Assembly (NCBI GenBank): GCA_025403435.1
Contig: CM046348.1
Location: forward strand, 36,762,052 to 36,826,051
Length of the DNA: 64,000 nt
Source: Artocarpus heterophyllus
Taxonomy: Eukaryota > Streptophyta > Magnoliopsida > Rosales > Moraceae
Direction of reading: 5' to 3'
Position 1 is the stretch's first letter, and every line of letters starts with the position of its first letter. The position numbers were made by a program, and so were the translations under genes. Shown here in pieces: positions 13,001 through 24,467 of the stretch. The notes under the pieces were generated by a model. That model saw only the letters and a list, made by a program, of their open reading frames with translations. It had not been told where the DNA came from and made no database searches.

Positions 13001-13961
13001 AGTCTTCACGAAGTAGACTTCTCGTTTCTTTGAATCCCTGCAGAGAAACACAAACATGATTAGTTGCACCAGAATCTATGACCCAAATGTCACTGGATTC
13101 CTCAACCAAACAAGTTTCTAAATATAGAAGATCACACCTACCTCCCTTGGAAAGGAAGTCCTTGCAATGCTTCTTTATATGCCCGACCTTACCACAAAAG
13201 AAGCACTTAAGCTTCTTTGGGTTCTTCTTCTTCTTCTTCTTGCTCTTGGTAGCAATAGGAATAGAAGACTTCCCACTCTTGGCCCGTTGTTTCTTTCCAT
13301 TCCCAGAGTTAGGATTGGAACCAGAAGCAGCTACCATATTGGCCTCTCCACCAGCAGGAGACTCCCTGATCAGCAGTTCAAACTCTTGTAACTGTTTCAT
13401 CAGTTCTGTCAAGGTCATATCCCGTCTATTGCTTAGATTAAAAGTAGCTCTAAACGGAATAAATTCCTTAGACAGAGTCTCAAAGACCATAGTCATCTGA
13501 GTTTCAGCATCGATGTCGGCTCCATTGGTTTGAGCCTCAGCGAGGTAACCCATGACCAACATCATGTGCTCCTTTACAGATGTCCCCGGTCTCTGTCTAC
13601 AGTTTAAGAGTTTCCGAAGCGCCCCTTGCCGCTTTGTTATGGCCTGGCCTCCAAACATATCCTCAAGATTATCCAAGATCTGCTTCGCAGTCTCATAATC
13701 CTGATGTTGAGCCTGCAGCACGTTATTCATGCTAGCCATAACATAGCAGCGGGCCTGATCATTAGCATCTTTCCAGCGTTCGTACGCTTGGAATCGCTCA
13801 TTACTTGAGTCTCCCGTAGGCTCGGGAGGACAAGGAGTTGTCAGTACATATTTCAGTTTCTCAAAGGATAGGACGATGTCCAGGTTCCGTTTCCAATCAT
13901 TATAGTTCTCACCGGTCAATTGGTTTTTGTCAAGTATCGATGATAAAGCGTTTTTAGACAT
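10008..13961 (-). CDS. Gag-Pol polyprotein of copia element C2 (intact)
   Basis: Single 1317-residue frame coding the structural protein and enzymes for copia retrotransposition in cytoplasmic virus-like particles. Order: UBN2/DUF4219-type Gag (about 1-200), lysine-rich stretch, zinc knuckle [14 protein letters not shown] (253-266), protease DSGA (296-299), integrase zinc-binding region from H436, integrase core D497-D560-E596 (D,D35E spacing), RT with D904 and YVDD (989-992), and RNase H with D1161, E1202 and D1240. All expected catalytic residues are present. The start chosen is the MSKN ATG, conserved in every family copy; an in-frame ATG at 14006 would add 15 residues and cannot be excluded. 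PR-IN-RT-RNase H order fixes Ty1/copia. No separate gag and pol frames, so Gag excess must arise post-transcriptionally or by processing. Confidence 0.96.
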   Translation of the reverse strand: MSKNALSSILDKNQLTGENYNDWKRNLDIVLSFEKLKYVLTTPCPPEPTGDSSNERFQAYERWKDANDQARCYVMASMNNVLQAQHQDYETAKQILDNLEDMFGGQAITKRQGALRKLLNCRQRPGTSVKEHMMLVMGYLAEAQTNGADIDAETQMTMVFETLSKEFIPFRATFNLSNRRDMTLTELMKQLQEFELLIRESPAGGEANMVAASGSNPNSGNGKKQRAKSGKSSIPIATKSKKKKKKNPKKLKCFFCGKVGHIKKHCKDFLSKGGRCDLLYLETCLVEESSDIWVIDSGATNHVCVSLQGFKETRSLLREDLTLRMGDGSLVSAEAVGDVHLYFDNYRSLILRDCFYVPKFKRNLISVSSLFKDSYVVSFNEKVVIRKNKSFICSGWMQNNLYFIKPKMDLLLNAEINDNNSKRLKTSHSNKTYLWHLRLGHINLNRIQRLVRDGPLSHLKVESIPQCESCLEGKMTKRPYGSKGNRAEGVLELVHSDVCGPMNIRARGGYEYFVTFIDDYSRYGYVYLMHHKSETYDKFREFRAEVEKQLGRPIKALRSDRGGEYLSDEFLGHLLENGILSHLTAPGTPQQNGVAERRNRTLLDMIRSMMSYSSLPLSFWGYALQTACYLLNNVPSKSVPKTPHELWTRRKTSLNHIRIWGCPAHVLFKDPNKLEARSEVCVFVGYPKGTKGGYFYNPKENKVVVSTNATFLEESYMNDFKPQSKVVLEELRGNPFTPEVPNETIPIGVEKPNKPEQQPQGLRRSGRIGRQPERYMFNGEVFLAEPDEHDRDPYTYAEAMEDVDSRLWTEAMNIEMKSMETNRVWELVDLPEGVKPIGCKWIYKRKRGVDGKVETFKARLVAKGYTQKEGIDYEETFSPVAMLKSIRILLSIAAALDYEIWQMDVKTAFLNGYLDESIYMEQPDGFKVTGQEGKVCKLLKSIYGLKQASRSWNIRFDQVIKTYGFSQNVDEPCVYKHIKNGKVVFLLLYVDDILLIGNDVGALSSVKLWLTKQFDMKDLGEANFVLGIQIFRDRKNKMIALSQASYIDKILRRFAMQDSKKGGQPSRSGITLSKKDSPKSYEEREYMKKVPYASAVGSLMYAMLCTRPDISYAVGIVSRFQADPGPNHWVAVKHIFKYLRRTREYMLVYSGEDLTPLGYTDSDFQSCLDSRKSTSGFVFTLGGGAISWRSAKQDCTSDSTMEAEYVAASDASKEAVWLRKFLGDLEVVPGVDKAVSLYCDNSAAVANAKEPRFHKKSKHIDRKYHVIKDFVESGHVTVCKIASEDNLADPFTKTLSGRVFERHVEAMGMRNLQYLLT

Positions 13962-14111
13962 TTTCAATCTACAATAAAGAATCATATACCAAACATAAGC
14001 AAACATATTTAATAATTTAGTAAGATAACACAATCATGTAAAATCATACAAATGTGTTTATGTGTCAAAACCTTGAAAATATCACAACCTTACAACGATA
14101 ATTCCCAACTC

Positions 14112-14440
14112 AGAATTCAACAAGCTCCTAGGGGAGTCATGCCAAATTCAATCAGGAACACGGATCCCCTCCTGATTAATATATGCCATCCAGGACCCGT
14201 ATGATCCAGCATATACTAATAATCGTTTCTTTGGCCATTAATTTTATTAACATAGCTCCTAGGGGAGGTTAATAATAAAGTTAACGTGAGTGTACAACCA
14301 CCGTTTTAATATTTTATCCATGATTTATGATCACCACCTAGGGGTGTGCAACCATAAATCATACTAAAATACCTTATCCTTTCAGAGATCCAATCTGGTA
14401 CATGATAGAAATCCCTTCCTAGGGGTTGGGACCATCATGT
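14112..14440 (-). other. C2 leader stem-loop array
   Basis: The same six-hairpin series described for C4 (37925-38252), on the minus strand just upstream of gag. CCTAGG lies in four of the hairpins and GGATCC in another. Arms are fully conserved relative to C4. Confidence 0.7.
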
Positions 14441-14929
14441 TCTTCCTATGGACCAACGATGGAGGCCTTAGGTTCTCTCTTCGAAAACCTTCTCCCACTC
14501 AATCTTTTGAAGTCAAGGTTTTATTTTAAAATTATGCATGAACAATTTTAATATGAGCGGCACTCCCTATTCTATATGACATGTTATCAATATACATGGT
14601 AAATCATATTATAATGCAGACAAGCAAAGCAATCAAGCAAAGCTACAAGCATAATAATAATAACCGTAATATTATGGTTCCACCCTAGAGAATAGAAAAA
14701 ATAAGATTACAAGAGAATAATCGAGACATTTATCGATTCTTCATCCTTGAATCCTCAAGCTGTATCATTCTTCATGTAATGTCCATCTTCAAGTCCTCAA
14801 TCCCGTATGAATCGAACACTTCATATTTCCGGTCATATCCAAATTTAATGTTTCTCAGAATCGTCCCAAAAATAAAATTAAAACTGCACTAAAAATCGCA
14901 CCTTTTCTGGACGCCTGGCAGCTCTCGGT

Positions 14930-15108
14930 CGGCAGGCCGATCTGGGTGATCGGTCTGCCGATCATGGTGGTTCGGCCTGCCGAACATGAAGGTTCGGCCT
15001 GCCGGCAGAGCACCAAAATTTCTGCCCCACTGTCGGCCTGCCGGACCGTATGTCCGGCCTGCCGATCTGTGACCTTCGGCCTGCCGAACTGTGAGGTCCG
15101 GCATGCCG
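14930..15108. repeat. Phased palindrome array in C2 leader (8 units)
   Basis: Decamers of the CGGCNNGCCG type have centres spaced 21, 22, 22, 39, 21, 22 and 22 bp. The C4 leader has the same pattern read in the opposite orientation. Units are near-perfect inverted repeats such as CGGCCTGCCG and CGGCATGCCG. Confidence 0.88.
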
Positions 15109-15601
15109 ACCGAGCAGAAAACCCTCAATCCAGAAAATACAATTTTAATGCAATTCATCAATTTTATTTTCAACAATTCAAAAACATAAAATTAGAGACT
15201 CAGGAAATACCTGGAGGCGCCATCATCTATCTTCAAGATCCGACTTCTCGTTCCGTCTTCTCCGAATAATTATTTAATTACAAAATTCTTACAAATTAAA
15301 TAATAATTCCTAGACGGAGATGATAGTCCGCCATCTAATTACATGAAAAACCTAGATACACATTCTAACCTCTAAGGAACCATAACCGGTGTTAATTAAT
15401 TAATAAATAATTAAACAACAATTTAATCAACCATAATTAATTAATAAACATTCACCATATAATCCATGACAACATATATATTATATAGAAACCTAGAGTG
15501 CCATCTCTCTATAAAATTTAATTCAAGCATTGGAGAGATTAAGATCACAAAATTTATGCATATAACATGATCACAAACTTGCAAATTTATGTAAAAACCT
15601 C

Positions 15602-15614
15602 GGCTCTGATACCA
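15602..15614 (-). other. C2 primer-binding site (tRNA-Met)
   Basis: Minus-strand TGGTATCAGAGCC, a perfect match to the initiator tRNA-Met 3' end complement, two bases inside the 5' LTR. Confidence 0.95.
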
Positions 15615-15616
15615 AT

Positions 15617-17641
15617 TGTTGGAAACAAAGTGCGCAGCGGAATTTTAAAAATTTTTCATCAGAGTATTTTCCAAAACACAAGTTTGACATGTTATATGTA
15701 TAAATTAAACAGATCTTACTAACCTCAGTATGCCGAAGAACCTCCGCGACCTGTGTAGAGAAGTAACGTTCCAGAAGAGCCTCAACCAACTGGTCTTCTT
15801 TGCTATTCTCTATCCACAACCGGAGTGAGTGTGGGCTCACACGTACAGCTCTTCCACCGGTGACTCTCCTTCCAACCAATAGAGAGAACCCAAAGCTAGT
15901 GTTCGTGATTTGTGAACAAAAGCTCTCAGGGAGTTTTTAGATGCTCACTAGAAGAGTATCACTCTTAATCTCTCAAATTGATCTGAGTAAATCATTAGAC
16001 TCACTCCCTTTTTATACCTATTGGTCCTTGGGGTCAGTCCATATCAGATTAGGTCTCAAAAATCGAAATAGAATCAAGTTCGGATCAATATCTGATAAGA
16101 TACGCGTGAAAAACGCGTAATCTTAGCTGTCGCGGTCGGCATGCCGAACTGTGAGATAGGCAGGCCGAACTGGCCAGTTCGGCAGGCCGAACACGTCATC
16201 CGGCATGCCGAACTACCGAGAAAAAATCTCCGCGAATCTTTTATTTTCCACCCGAGATTCTAAAGGATAAAGTCTCAGTTTTGATTCAAATAGCCCAATA
16301 AAAAAGATATCTGATCAAAACAAACTTTATCAAGATAATCTCTAAGAAAATAAATCAATTCACAATAATTCTACAAGTTTATCTTGTTCTAATTGTCCAA
16401 AATTAAAACAACCGATAAACAGACAAGAATTATCCGAACGCCATAATTCAACAAGTTCATCTTGAACTAATTTCTTACATAATTAATTCAACCGATAAAC
16501 AGACATGAATTATTTGATTCTTATAAATTTTAAACCAATCTGATAAATCCGACATAAGTCACCAATTATTGGAAAAGCACGCCGTGTCGTTACAGGATTT
16601 TGTGAGCTAGCAAAGGGGACCAAAATGGACCTATAAAGTTCAAGCTCATGATAACTATGAAACCCAATATCCCAGATATACATTTCACAATTATCAACTC
16701 CAACGCTACTCCACTAAAAGCTTGGAGCTGCACTCTCGAACTTTATAGAATTACGAAGCTCGTGTAGCTAAGTCTCCATGACATATCATAGTGTATCACA
16801 TCCCCATATGATCATCCATAATCGGCTTAAGGACAAGTTCTGTCTTACCTTCCCGATTATTTTTATCTTACGTTCCATTGTCTCACCATTAGAAAACTTA
16901 CCATCCAAAGATAGTATACCATTCGGTTACACCTATGTATCCAAATGGTTGAGCGCTCCAGTTTTCCAATTACAGGACAACGCATATAAGAGGATATCAT
17001 TACTCCTAAAGAGGAGCTATGGATTCCATATCTATGAATAACAAGTCTACGCTACCAAGAGTCATGCCTCCAACGTACCGGCATGCATGCCACTATAGAG
17101 ATGTGGGAGTCACCCATTGGTACATCAAAAGACACAAGTCGAGACAACGGGCCCATTATTCATCTCAGGATTAAGATACAATACAAATGATTGTCTAAAG
17201 TGAATCGATTTGACAAGACAGAATTATTAATCCAAATCAATTCACTTTATGTCCCGATCCAACACATCGTCACCTATGACAATGCGCTAATGTTTCTATT
17301 CACGGAGTCCAACTCCGATGGCCAAGACAAACCATCTCCCAAAAGGGATATAGACAACATAACAATCTTTACATGAATAAAGCGCCCAACTTTATTCCCT
17401 CGATTGCGGATCATATATTTTAGACCATCACCTTAAGAGTCGTGTCTACCGCATAATCATCCCATCATATGCCCAACTCTTAAGGTTTAGATTGACAGTC
17501 TCAGACTACTGTTTGCTTATCATACATTCAACGAATATGAACGTAAAGAGGACAATATTTGGTATGAATAAATTCTTTATTGATAAAAATGTCTCCAAAA
17601 ACGTATTACATTTTTACTCCTTAGAGCATACATGTCTAACA
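15617..17641 (-). repeat. C2 5' LTR (right copy)
   Basis: 2025 bp, carrying the promoter that would drive C2. It is collinear with 7969-9993 (offset 7648) and differs at one base that I could find. It ends in the TGTTAG...CCAACA termini of the family. Confidence 0.96.
16008..16016 (-). promoter_or_regulatory. TATA box of C2 5' LTR
   Basis: TATAAAAAG on the minus strand, with CCAAT a few bases upstream. It is followed by the transcribed R-U5 part. The phased palindrome array (16137-16210) lies about 120 bp upstream, the position expected for an enhancer. Confidence 0.75.
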
Positions 17642-18047
17642 GTGGTGCCATCTGTTGGGGAAGTGTTAAGCAAGATTGCACTTTGGATTCAACGATAGAG
17701 GCTGAGTATGTGGCAGCTAGTGATGCTTCGAAAGAAGTAATATGGCTCCGCAAGTTCCTTGGGGATCTTGAGGTAGTTCCTGGTATGGATAAAGCAGTAT
17801 CACTGTATTGTGATAACAGTGGGCGGTAGCTTATGCTAAGGAACCAAGATTTCACAAGAAGAGTAAGCATACTGATAGGAAGTGTCATCTAATAAAGGAC
17901 TTCGTTGAGGGCGGGTATGTCACGGTATGCAAGATCGTGTTAGAGGACAATTTAGCTAATCCATTTACGAAGACACTTACTAGGAGAGTCTTCGAGAGGC
18001 ATGTGGAAGCTATGGGGATGCGAGATTTGTCATATTTACTTACTTAG
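17642..18047 (+). pseudogene. C1 gag-pol remnant, 3' part (RNase H C-terminus)
   Basis: Continuation of C1 RNase H after the C2 insertion. It carries the [15 protein letters not shown] region and the DNS motif of the active site, followed by the family C-terminus and a TAG stop at 18045-18047. A frameshift lies near 17820, where the alanine run after DNS is shortened. Confidence 0.9.
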
Positions 18048-18061
18048 TGCAAGTGGGAGAT

Positions 18062-20084
18062 TGTTAGACATGTATGCCCTAAGGAGTAAAAATGTCATAA
18101 GTTTTTGGAGACATTTTTATCAATAAAGAATTTATTCATTATTTATATACTAAATCTTGTCCTCTTTATGTTCATATTTGTTGAATGTATGTTAAGCAAA
18201 CAATAGTCTGAGACTGTCGGTCTAAACCTTAAGAATTGGGCATATGATGGACAGATTATGCGGAAGACGTGATTCTTAAGGTGATGGTCTAAATCATACG
18301 ATCTGCAATCGAGGGAATAAAATTGGGCACTTTATTCATACAAAGATTGTTATGTTATCTATATCCCTTTTGGGAGATGGTTTGTCTTGACCATCAGAGG
18401 TGGACTCTATGAATAGAAACATTGACACGTTATCATAAGTGACGATGTGTTGGATCGGGACATAAAGTGAGTTGATTTGGATTAATAATTCTGTCTCGAC
18501 AAATCGATTCACTTTAGACAATCATTTGTGTTGTATCTTAATCTTGAGATGAATAGTGGGGCCGTTGTCTTGACTTGTGTCTTTTGATGTACCAAAGGGT
18601 GACACCCACATCTTAATAGTGGTATGCATGCTGATACGTTGGAGGCAAGACTCTTGATAGCGTAGACTTGTTATTCATAGATATGGAATCCATAGCTCAT
18701 CTTTAGGAGTAATGATATCCTCTTATATGCGTTATCCTATAATTGAAAAACTTGAGCGCTCAACCATTTGGATACATAGGTGTAACCGAATGGTATACTG
18801 TCTGTGGATGGTAAGTTTTCTAATGGTGAGATAATGGAATGTAAGATAAAAATATTCGAGAAGGTAAGACAAAACTTGTCCTTAAGCCGATTATGGATTA
18901 TCATATGGGGATATGATACACTATGATATGTCATGGAGACTTAGCTAGACGAGCTTCGTAATTCTATGTAGTTTGAGAGTGCAGCTCCAAGCTTTTAGTG
19001 GAGTAGCGTTGGAGTTAATAATTATGAAATGTATATCTGGGATATTGGATTTCATAATTATCGGGAGCTTGAACTATATAGGTCTATTTGGTCCCCTTTG
19101 CTAGCTCACAACATCCTGTAACGACACAGCGTGTTTTTCCAATAATTGACGATTTGTGTCGGATTTATCAGATTGGTTAAAATTTGAAAGAATTAAATAA
19201 TTCATATCTGTTTATCGGTTGAATTAATTTTGTAATAAATTAATTCAAGATAAACTTGTTGAATTATTGGGATCGGATAATTCTTGTCTGTTTATCGGTT
19301 GATTTAATTTTGGATAAATTAGATCAAGATAAACTTGTAAAATTATTGAGAATTGATTTATTTTCTTAGAGATTATCTAGATAAATTTGTTTTGATCAGA
19401 TAACTTCTCTATTGGGTTATTTGAATTAAAATTGAGACCTTATCCTATAGAATCTCGGGTGAAAAATAAAACATTAGCGAGATTTTTTTCGGTAGTTTGG
19501 CCTGTCGATGGACGTGTTTGGCCTGCCGATGGGACCTGTTCATCCTGCCGATCAGGCTGTTCGGCCTGCTGATAAGCGAAGGATAAGATCACGCGTATTC
19601 ACGCGGATCTTATCAGATATTGATCTGAATTTGATTCTGATCTAAATTTTGAGACCTAATCTGATGAGGACTGACCCTAGGACCAACCTCTATAAATAGG
19701 GAGTGATTCTCACAAGTTACTAAGACCAATTGAGAGATTAAGAGTGATACTCTGCTAAGTAAGAATCTGAAAAACTCCCTGAGAGCTTTTGTTCACGAAC
19801 ACTTGCTTTGGGTTCTCTCGATTGGTTGGAAGGAGAGTTACCGGTGGACGAGCTGTACCTGTGAGCCCGCACTCACTCCAGTCGTGGATAGAGAATAGCA
19901 AAGAAGACCAGTTGGTTGAGGCTTTTCTGGAACGTTATTTCTCTTCACAGATTGCGGAGGTTCTTCAACATATAGAGGCTAGTAAGATTTGGTTAATTTA
20001 TGCATATAGCATGTCAAACTTTTTTTTTGGAAATTACTCTGATGAAAAAATTTTAAAATTCCATTGCGCACTATTTTTCCAACA
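18062..20084 (+). repeat. C1 3' LTR
   Basis: 2023 bp, preceded by the polypurine tract AAGTGGGAGAT. TATA box at 19691-19699 and four-unit palindrome array at 19498-19571. It is shorter than the 5' LTR, mainly because it has one array unit fewer. Confidence 0.95.
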
Positions 20085-20648
20085 CCAGAGTCATCCAGTT
20101 GGATACTACCGGAATACCAATAATAAGAGGAAATAGAGCGTGAATAATCAAAAGAATCAAAAGGGACAACCCAAGAAGGAGATCAATGATGGAGGGAGTA
20201 ACAAACCTCTATGCAGTCAATGCGGGAGAGTGTAAAGCTGGTATCAATAAGTGTTTCATCTACGGCAAAGAAGGACATTATGCTAGAAACTATTTTTCCA
20301 ATCCCCAGAATTAGAATAGTCAGAATGGGCGAAAACCACAGGGAACCCAACTTCATGCAGTCCAAGCGTAGATTGAAGGCCCTAGCATCAGTTAGGGACG
20401 CTTGGAACTCTGGAACCCAGTGGATGGATTTATGCTTATACAAAGAAAGAGGATGATGCGGGAACCTCAACAATGGTGACAGGTCAGTTTTCTGTTCCCA
20501 ATACTGATGCCTATGTTTTATTTGATTCTGGAGCAATGCATTCATTCTCATTACTTAAGTTTGCTAAACGGATAGGAAATGAAGGGGATAGAATAGAATA
20601 GAATTTTAGAACTGCACTTCTCTCTAGGGAGGTATTAAGTTCTGGTTA
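20085..20648 (+). pseudogene. G1 gag C-terminus and protease remnant
   Basis: Resumes G1 after C1. It encodes the nucleocapsid zinc knuckle region, read as CFIYGKEGHYARNYF, where two of the usual cysteines have become tyrosine, so the knuckle is broken. Then follows an aspartic protease core with FDSGAMHSF (Asp codon at 20524), close to the gypsy DSGATHSF signature. Several stops and frame changes are present. Confidence 0.82.
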
Positions 20649-21851
20649 TTGGTTACATCACGTACCCATCCTCATTTGTGGAAGAGAATTGTATACGATT
20701 TAATAATAATTGATATACAAGATTATGATGTTATCTTAGGAATGGATTTCTTGGGAAAATACATTACCAAAATTCATTGCCGACATCGCAAGGTTACGTT
20801 TCGACCTTCTAGAAGTGAGAAGCTCGTGTATTCAGAGAAGATTCCTAAAGCTCCAAAGGCGCTAATTTTGGCATTGAAAGAAAAGAAGATGTTGGAGAGT
20901 GGATGCACCGGTTATCTAGTGAATTTAGTAAATAAAGAACAAGAGGCTCAGTTAGGAGAAGAGAATTTCCCCATAGTAAAAGAATTGATTAACGTGTTTC
21001 CAGACGAGTTACTAAGCTTACCGCTGGAGCGGGAGATTTCGTTTGAGATTGAATTGACGCTAGGTATAGTCCCAATTTTGAAGGCACCATATTGTATGGC
21101 TCTAGGAGAACTCAAAGAGCTTCAGGTGCAATTACAAGAATTGTTGGACAAAGGGTATATTTGGCTGAGTCATTCCCCATTTGGAGCACCTGTTTTCTTC
21201 GTCAATAAGAAAGATGGAACCTTACGGATGTGCATCGATTACCGAGAACTGAACAAGGTCACGATTAAAAACAAGTATCCACTCCCGAGGGCTGATGACC
21301 TATTTGATCAATTGAAAGGAGCATTGGTATTACCAAAAATTGACTTATGCTTTGGATGTCATCAACTTTGAGTTAAGGAAGAGGACGTGCCAAAGACAGC
21401 GTTCCGAACGCGTTACGGACATTATGAATTCTATGTTATGCCATTCGGATTGACTAATGCCCCAGCAGCCTTTATGGATCTTATGAACTGGATTTTCAAG
21501 GATTATCTTGATAAATTCATTATTGTTTTCATCGACGACATCCTCATCTATTCAAGAACGCCAGAGGAACATGAGAAACACTTGAGGATTGCACTACAGT
21601 TGTTGAGAAAACATCAGTTGTATGCCAAGTTCTCAAAATGTGAATTTTGGTTGGAAAAAGTTCATTTCTTAGGACATGTGGTGTCACGAGATAGAGTATT
21701 TGTTGATCTTTCCAAAGTTGAAGTGGTAAATAAGTGGCCTAGACCGAAGAGCGTTACCGAAATCAGGAGTTTCCTTGGTCTAGCAGGCTATTACCGACGT
21801 TTTGTAGAAGGATTCTTCAGACTTGCAACATCGCTTACAGCTCTTACATGA
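20649..21851 (+). pseudogene. G1 reverse transcriptase remnant
   Basis: Gypsy RT that would copy element RNA to DNA. It starts with the end of the protease (IILGMDFL-like). RT blocks follow: [19 protein letters not shown], a degraded IDLCFGCHQ where SGYHQ is usual, [12 protein letters not shown], and the catalytic FIDDILIYS (21528 onward). A TGA near 21369 divides it into two open stretches, 20649-21371 and 21387-21851. The catalytic Asp pair is kept, but the SGY mutation and the stop make it inactive. Confidence 0.9.
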
Positions 21852-22340
21852 AAAGCAACAAAGTACAAATGGACTAAGAAGTGTGAAGAATGCTTCCAAG
21901 AGTTAAAAAGGCGACTCACAAGTGTACCAGTATTGACTATACCTGATCCAGACCTAGAAAATTCCGTGATCTACAATGATGCATCAAAAAGGGGATTGGG
22001 AGCCATACTTATGCAAAATGGAAAAGTGTTTGCATATGCATCTCGACAACTAAAGGATCATGAAAAAAACTATCCAACGCATGACTTAGAGTTAGCAGCA
22101 GTCGTATTTGCACTAAATATTTGGCGTCATTACTTGTATGGAGCTAAATGTGAGATTTATACTGACCATCAGAGTCTAAAGTATATCTTCACATAGAAGG
22201 AGCTTAATATGAGACAATGAAGATGGCTTAAGCTAGTTAAGGACTATGACTGTGAAATTTTATATCATCCTAGAAAGGCTAACTGAGTAGCTGATGCACT
22301 CAGTCGTAGAACAACGTCTTCGTTTGCAATGGTGTAGTTA
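21852..22340 (+). pseudogene. G1 RNase H remnant
   Basis: Carries [15 protein letters not shown], the RNase H first Asp region, then [21 protein letters not shown] and [13 protein letters not shown], ending with ADALSRR near 22287. Stops occur at about 21849, 22194 and 22218. It follows RT directly, as in all gypsy elements. Confidence 0.88.
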
Positions 22341-23635
22341 ATACCAAGACCTCTTCAGAAAGACTTGATTAAAGCGGGAATAGAGATAATCACAGCAAGA
22401 CTAACCAATCTATCCTTCCGACCAGCTATCTTGGACAATTTAAAGGAGCGACAAGAAGCAGATCCGTCGCTGCTCAAATATAAGAATGAGGTCATTGAGA
22501 ACAAAGAAGCAAAATTTACCATCTTGGAAGATGGCGTTCTCCGTTATAAAGGCAGATTATGCATTCCCAACAACGAAGAGTTAAAAGGACAAATATTGGA
22601 GGAGGCTTATGAAGCACTGTATGCGGCTCATCCAGGACCTACCAAAATGTACCAAGATTTGAAAGAGCACTATTAGTGGCATGGAATGAAGAATGACGTT
22701 GCGAGATTCGTCAACAAATGTCTCACGTGTCAAAAAGTGAAGGCTGAACATCAATAATCGGCAGGTGAATTGCAGAAGATTGAAATTCTAGAATGGAAAT
22801 GGGACCAGATAAATATGGATCTAGTAACTGGGCTTACCCAAAACTACGGGAGGACATGATGCTATGTGGGTAATCGTGGACAGATTGACCAAATCAACAC
22901 ACTTTTTACCCATTAAACTTAGCAGCTCTATAGAATGCTTAGCTGAACTGTATGTTGCCCAGATAGTTAGGTACCATGGAATTCCAAAGTCCATTATTTC
23001 TGATCGGGATGGCCGGTTCACTTCCAAGTCTTGGAGGAGTGTTCACCAAGCAATGGGAACAAAGCTGACCTTTAGTACAACCTTCCACCCTCAAATGGAT
23101 GGTCATTTTGAAAGGACCATTCAAACTCTAGAGGATATGCTGAGAGCCTGTGTGCTAGATTTCAAGGGAGGATGGGATAAAAAGCTTCCATTGATCAAAT
23201 TTGCCTACAATAATAGCTATCAAACCTCCATAGGAATGGCTCCATATGAAGCTCTCTACGGGAGAAGATGTAGATTGCCACTGCATTGGTATGAAACTAG
23301 AGAAAAGACGTTATCGACTACGGATTTTGTACAAAGGACAATGAAGGATGTGAAACTAATCCGTCAATCAATAGAAACTGCTTTTCGTCGTCAAAAGAGT
23401 TATGCAGATCGACGACGAAGACCCCTGGAATTCCAAGTAGAGGATTTGGTCTTCCTGAAGGTTACACCAATGAAAGGAGTAATAAGATTTGGGAAGAAAG
23501 TAAAACTCGGCCCAAGGTATATTAGACCGTTTGAAATTCTACAAGGAGTAGGTAGTGTGGCCTATAAGTTGGCTTTACCCCCTGAAATGTGTTGGTACAC
23601 AACGTGTTTCATGTATCCATGCTAAAGAAGTATGT
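22341..23635 (+). pseudogene. G1 integrase remnant
   Basis: Integrase that would insert element cDNA. The zinc-binding HHCC region spans 22628-22760 (HPGPTKMYQDLKEHY, then CLTCQKVK). The core has VDRLTKSTHFLP, SDRDGRF (second Asp) and the Glu in FERTIQTLEDML. The stretch 22864-23625 is open and runs on to the GPRYIRPFEIL block typical of gypsy integrase C-termini. A frameshift near 22855 separates it from the first catalytic Asp. Confidence 0.88.
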
Positions 23636-23699
23636 ACCTGATCTATCACATGTTCTATAGCTTGAAGAAATTGATGTATAAGAGAATCTATCTTATGAA

Positions 23700-23860
23700 G
23701 AGAAACCAGTCTAGATTTTGTCACGAGAAGAAAATGAATTAAGGAACAAGAAGATACCTCTCGTCAAAGTTTTGTGGCGCAACCAGCAAGTGGAGGAGGT
23801 AACTTGGGAGTGAGAGGATGAAATGAGGAAAGTGTACCCCGCATTGTTTTGATTTTTGAG
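23700..23860 (+). pseudogene. G1 chromodomain-like tail
   Basis: Reads VKVLWRNQQVEEVTWE, then EMRKVYPALF after a stop. This is the usual C-terminal block of plant chromovirus integrases, thought to direct insertion to particular chromatin. It is truncated and carries an internal stop. Confidence 0.65.
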
Positions 23861-24435
23861 CACAAAAATTCTTAAAAGGGGGTTGGTTGTAATGACCAAG
23901 AAAATTTATTAATAAAATCTAATATTTAATTGGGTTTAATTAATGAATTTACCCTTAAAAATTGTATGTTCTGTAAAAATTGTGAGTAATGTATAAATAA
24001 GCAATATTAATTGGAAATTCCACTATGAACGTGATGCAATGTTGGATATTGTTAATACAGATTCTATGAGTTTAGATACTCAGGAATTTGCAAATAATAT
24101 CCATAAAATAAATTTTATATTACAATTAATTGTAAAATTGTGATATAAATGGATAGGTAATTAAGGCATAAATAAGATATATAGTCCACTAAAAACCTAA
24201 ACCAGTGTAAAAGGGAGCCCGACACGGTTTAAGTATACTACTCAGTTCAAATATAGATATAAAAAATGTTATTTTTGGCCTCCAAAAATACACCAAAGGC
24301 AACTAAAATATTTTATATAGTCTAAAAATATGTTTTGCATTGATTTTACCACGACAATATAAGAAAAAAACTGTGTGGTAAAAAATTACAGTGTAAATTT
24401 TTGGGGTCCACCAAGTGAATACCCATTAGAATTTC

Positions 24436-24467
24436 ATTGGGCCACCTGCCATGAAAGGTGGCCCAAT
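24436..24467. repeat. Perfect inverted repeat in G1 LTR
   Basis: ATTGGGCCACCT and its exact complement AGGTGGCCCAAT are separated by an 8-base loop. It can form a strong hairpin in RNA or act as a palindromic protein site in DNA. Confidence 0.85.

Larger units (their letters stand above)
7969..17641 (-). mobile_element. Ty1/copia element C2, full-length and apparently intact
   Basis: A 9673-bp element on the minus strand, inserted in C1. Both LTRs are 2025 bp (7969-9993 and 15617-17641); reading them side by side I found one difference (G8567 versus A16215). It has a perfect PBS, a full 1317-codon polyprotein, a polypurine tract and TSD gtggt. One difference in 2025 bp implies an age of the order of 20,000 years at the commonly assumed 1.3e-8 substitutions per site per year; the true rate for this species is unknown. 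It is the best candidate here for an autonomous, recently mobile element. Confidence 0.97.
655..20084 (+). mobile_element. Ty1/copia element C1, interrupted by C2
   Basis: Element bounded by TGTTAGACAT... and ...TTTTCCAACA, with LTRs at 655-2696 and 18062-20084 and TSD ccaga. It has a Met-tRNA PBS at 2699, a long leader, a decayed gag-pol from 4416 to 18047, and a polypurine tract just before the 3' LTR. C2 is inserted at 7969-17641. Without C2 the element is about 9.76 kb, matching C4 and C5. Its two LTRs differ in length and at many bases, so it is much older than C2 and C4. Confidence 0.95.

Noticed and set aside
13078..13500. 140-codon frame opposite gag (also 4878 and 38865)
   Set aside because: Shadow of the gag frame on the other strand; the low-complexity lysine codons create long open antisense frames.
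15602..15614. tRNA gene fragment
   Set aside because: Only 13 bp matching a tRNA-Met 3' end; it is the retrotransposon primer-binding site.
15571..15879. About 102-codon frame spanning the end of the LTR and PBS (also at 2434, 7908, 19789, 44142)
   Set aside because: It would need a TTG start, overlaps the PBS, and has no recognisable domain. At most it could be an upstream frame in the leader.
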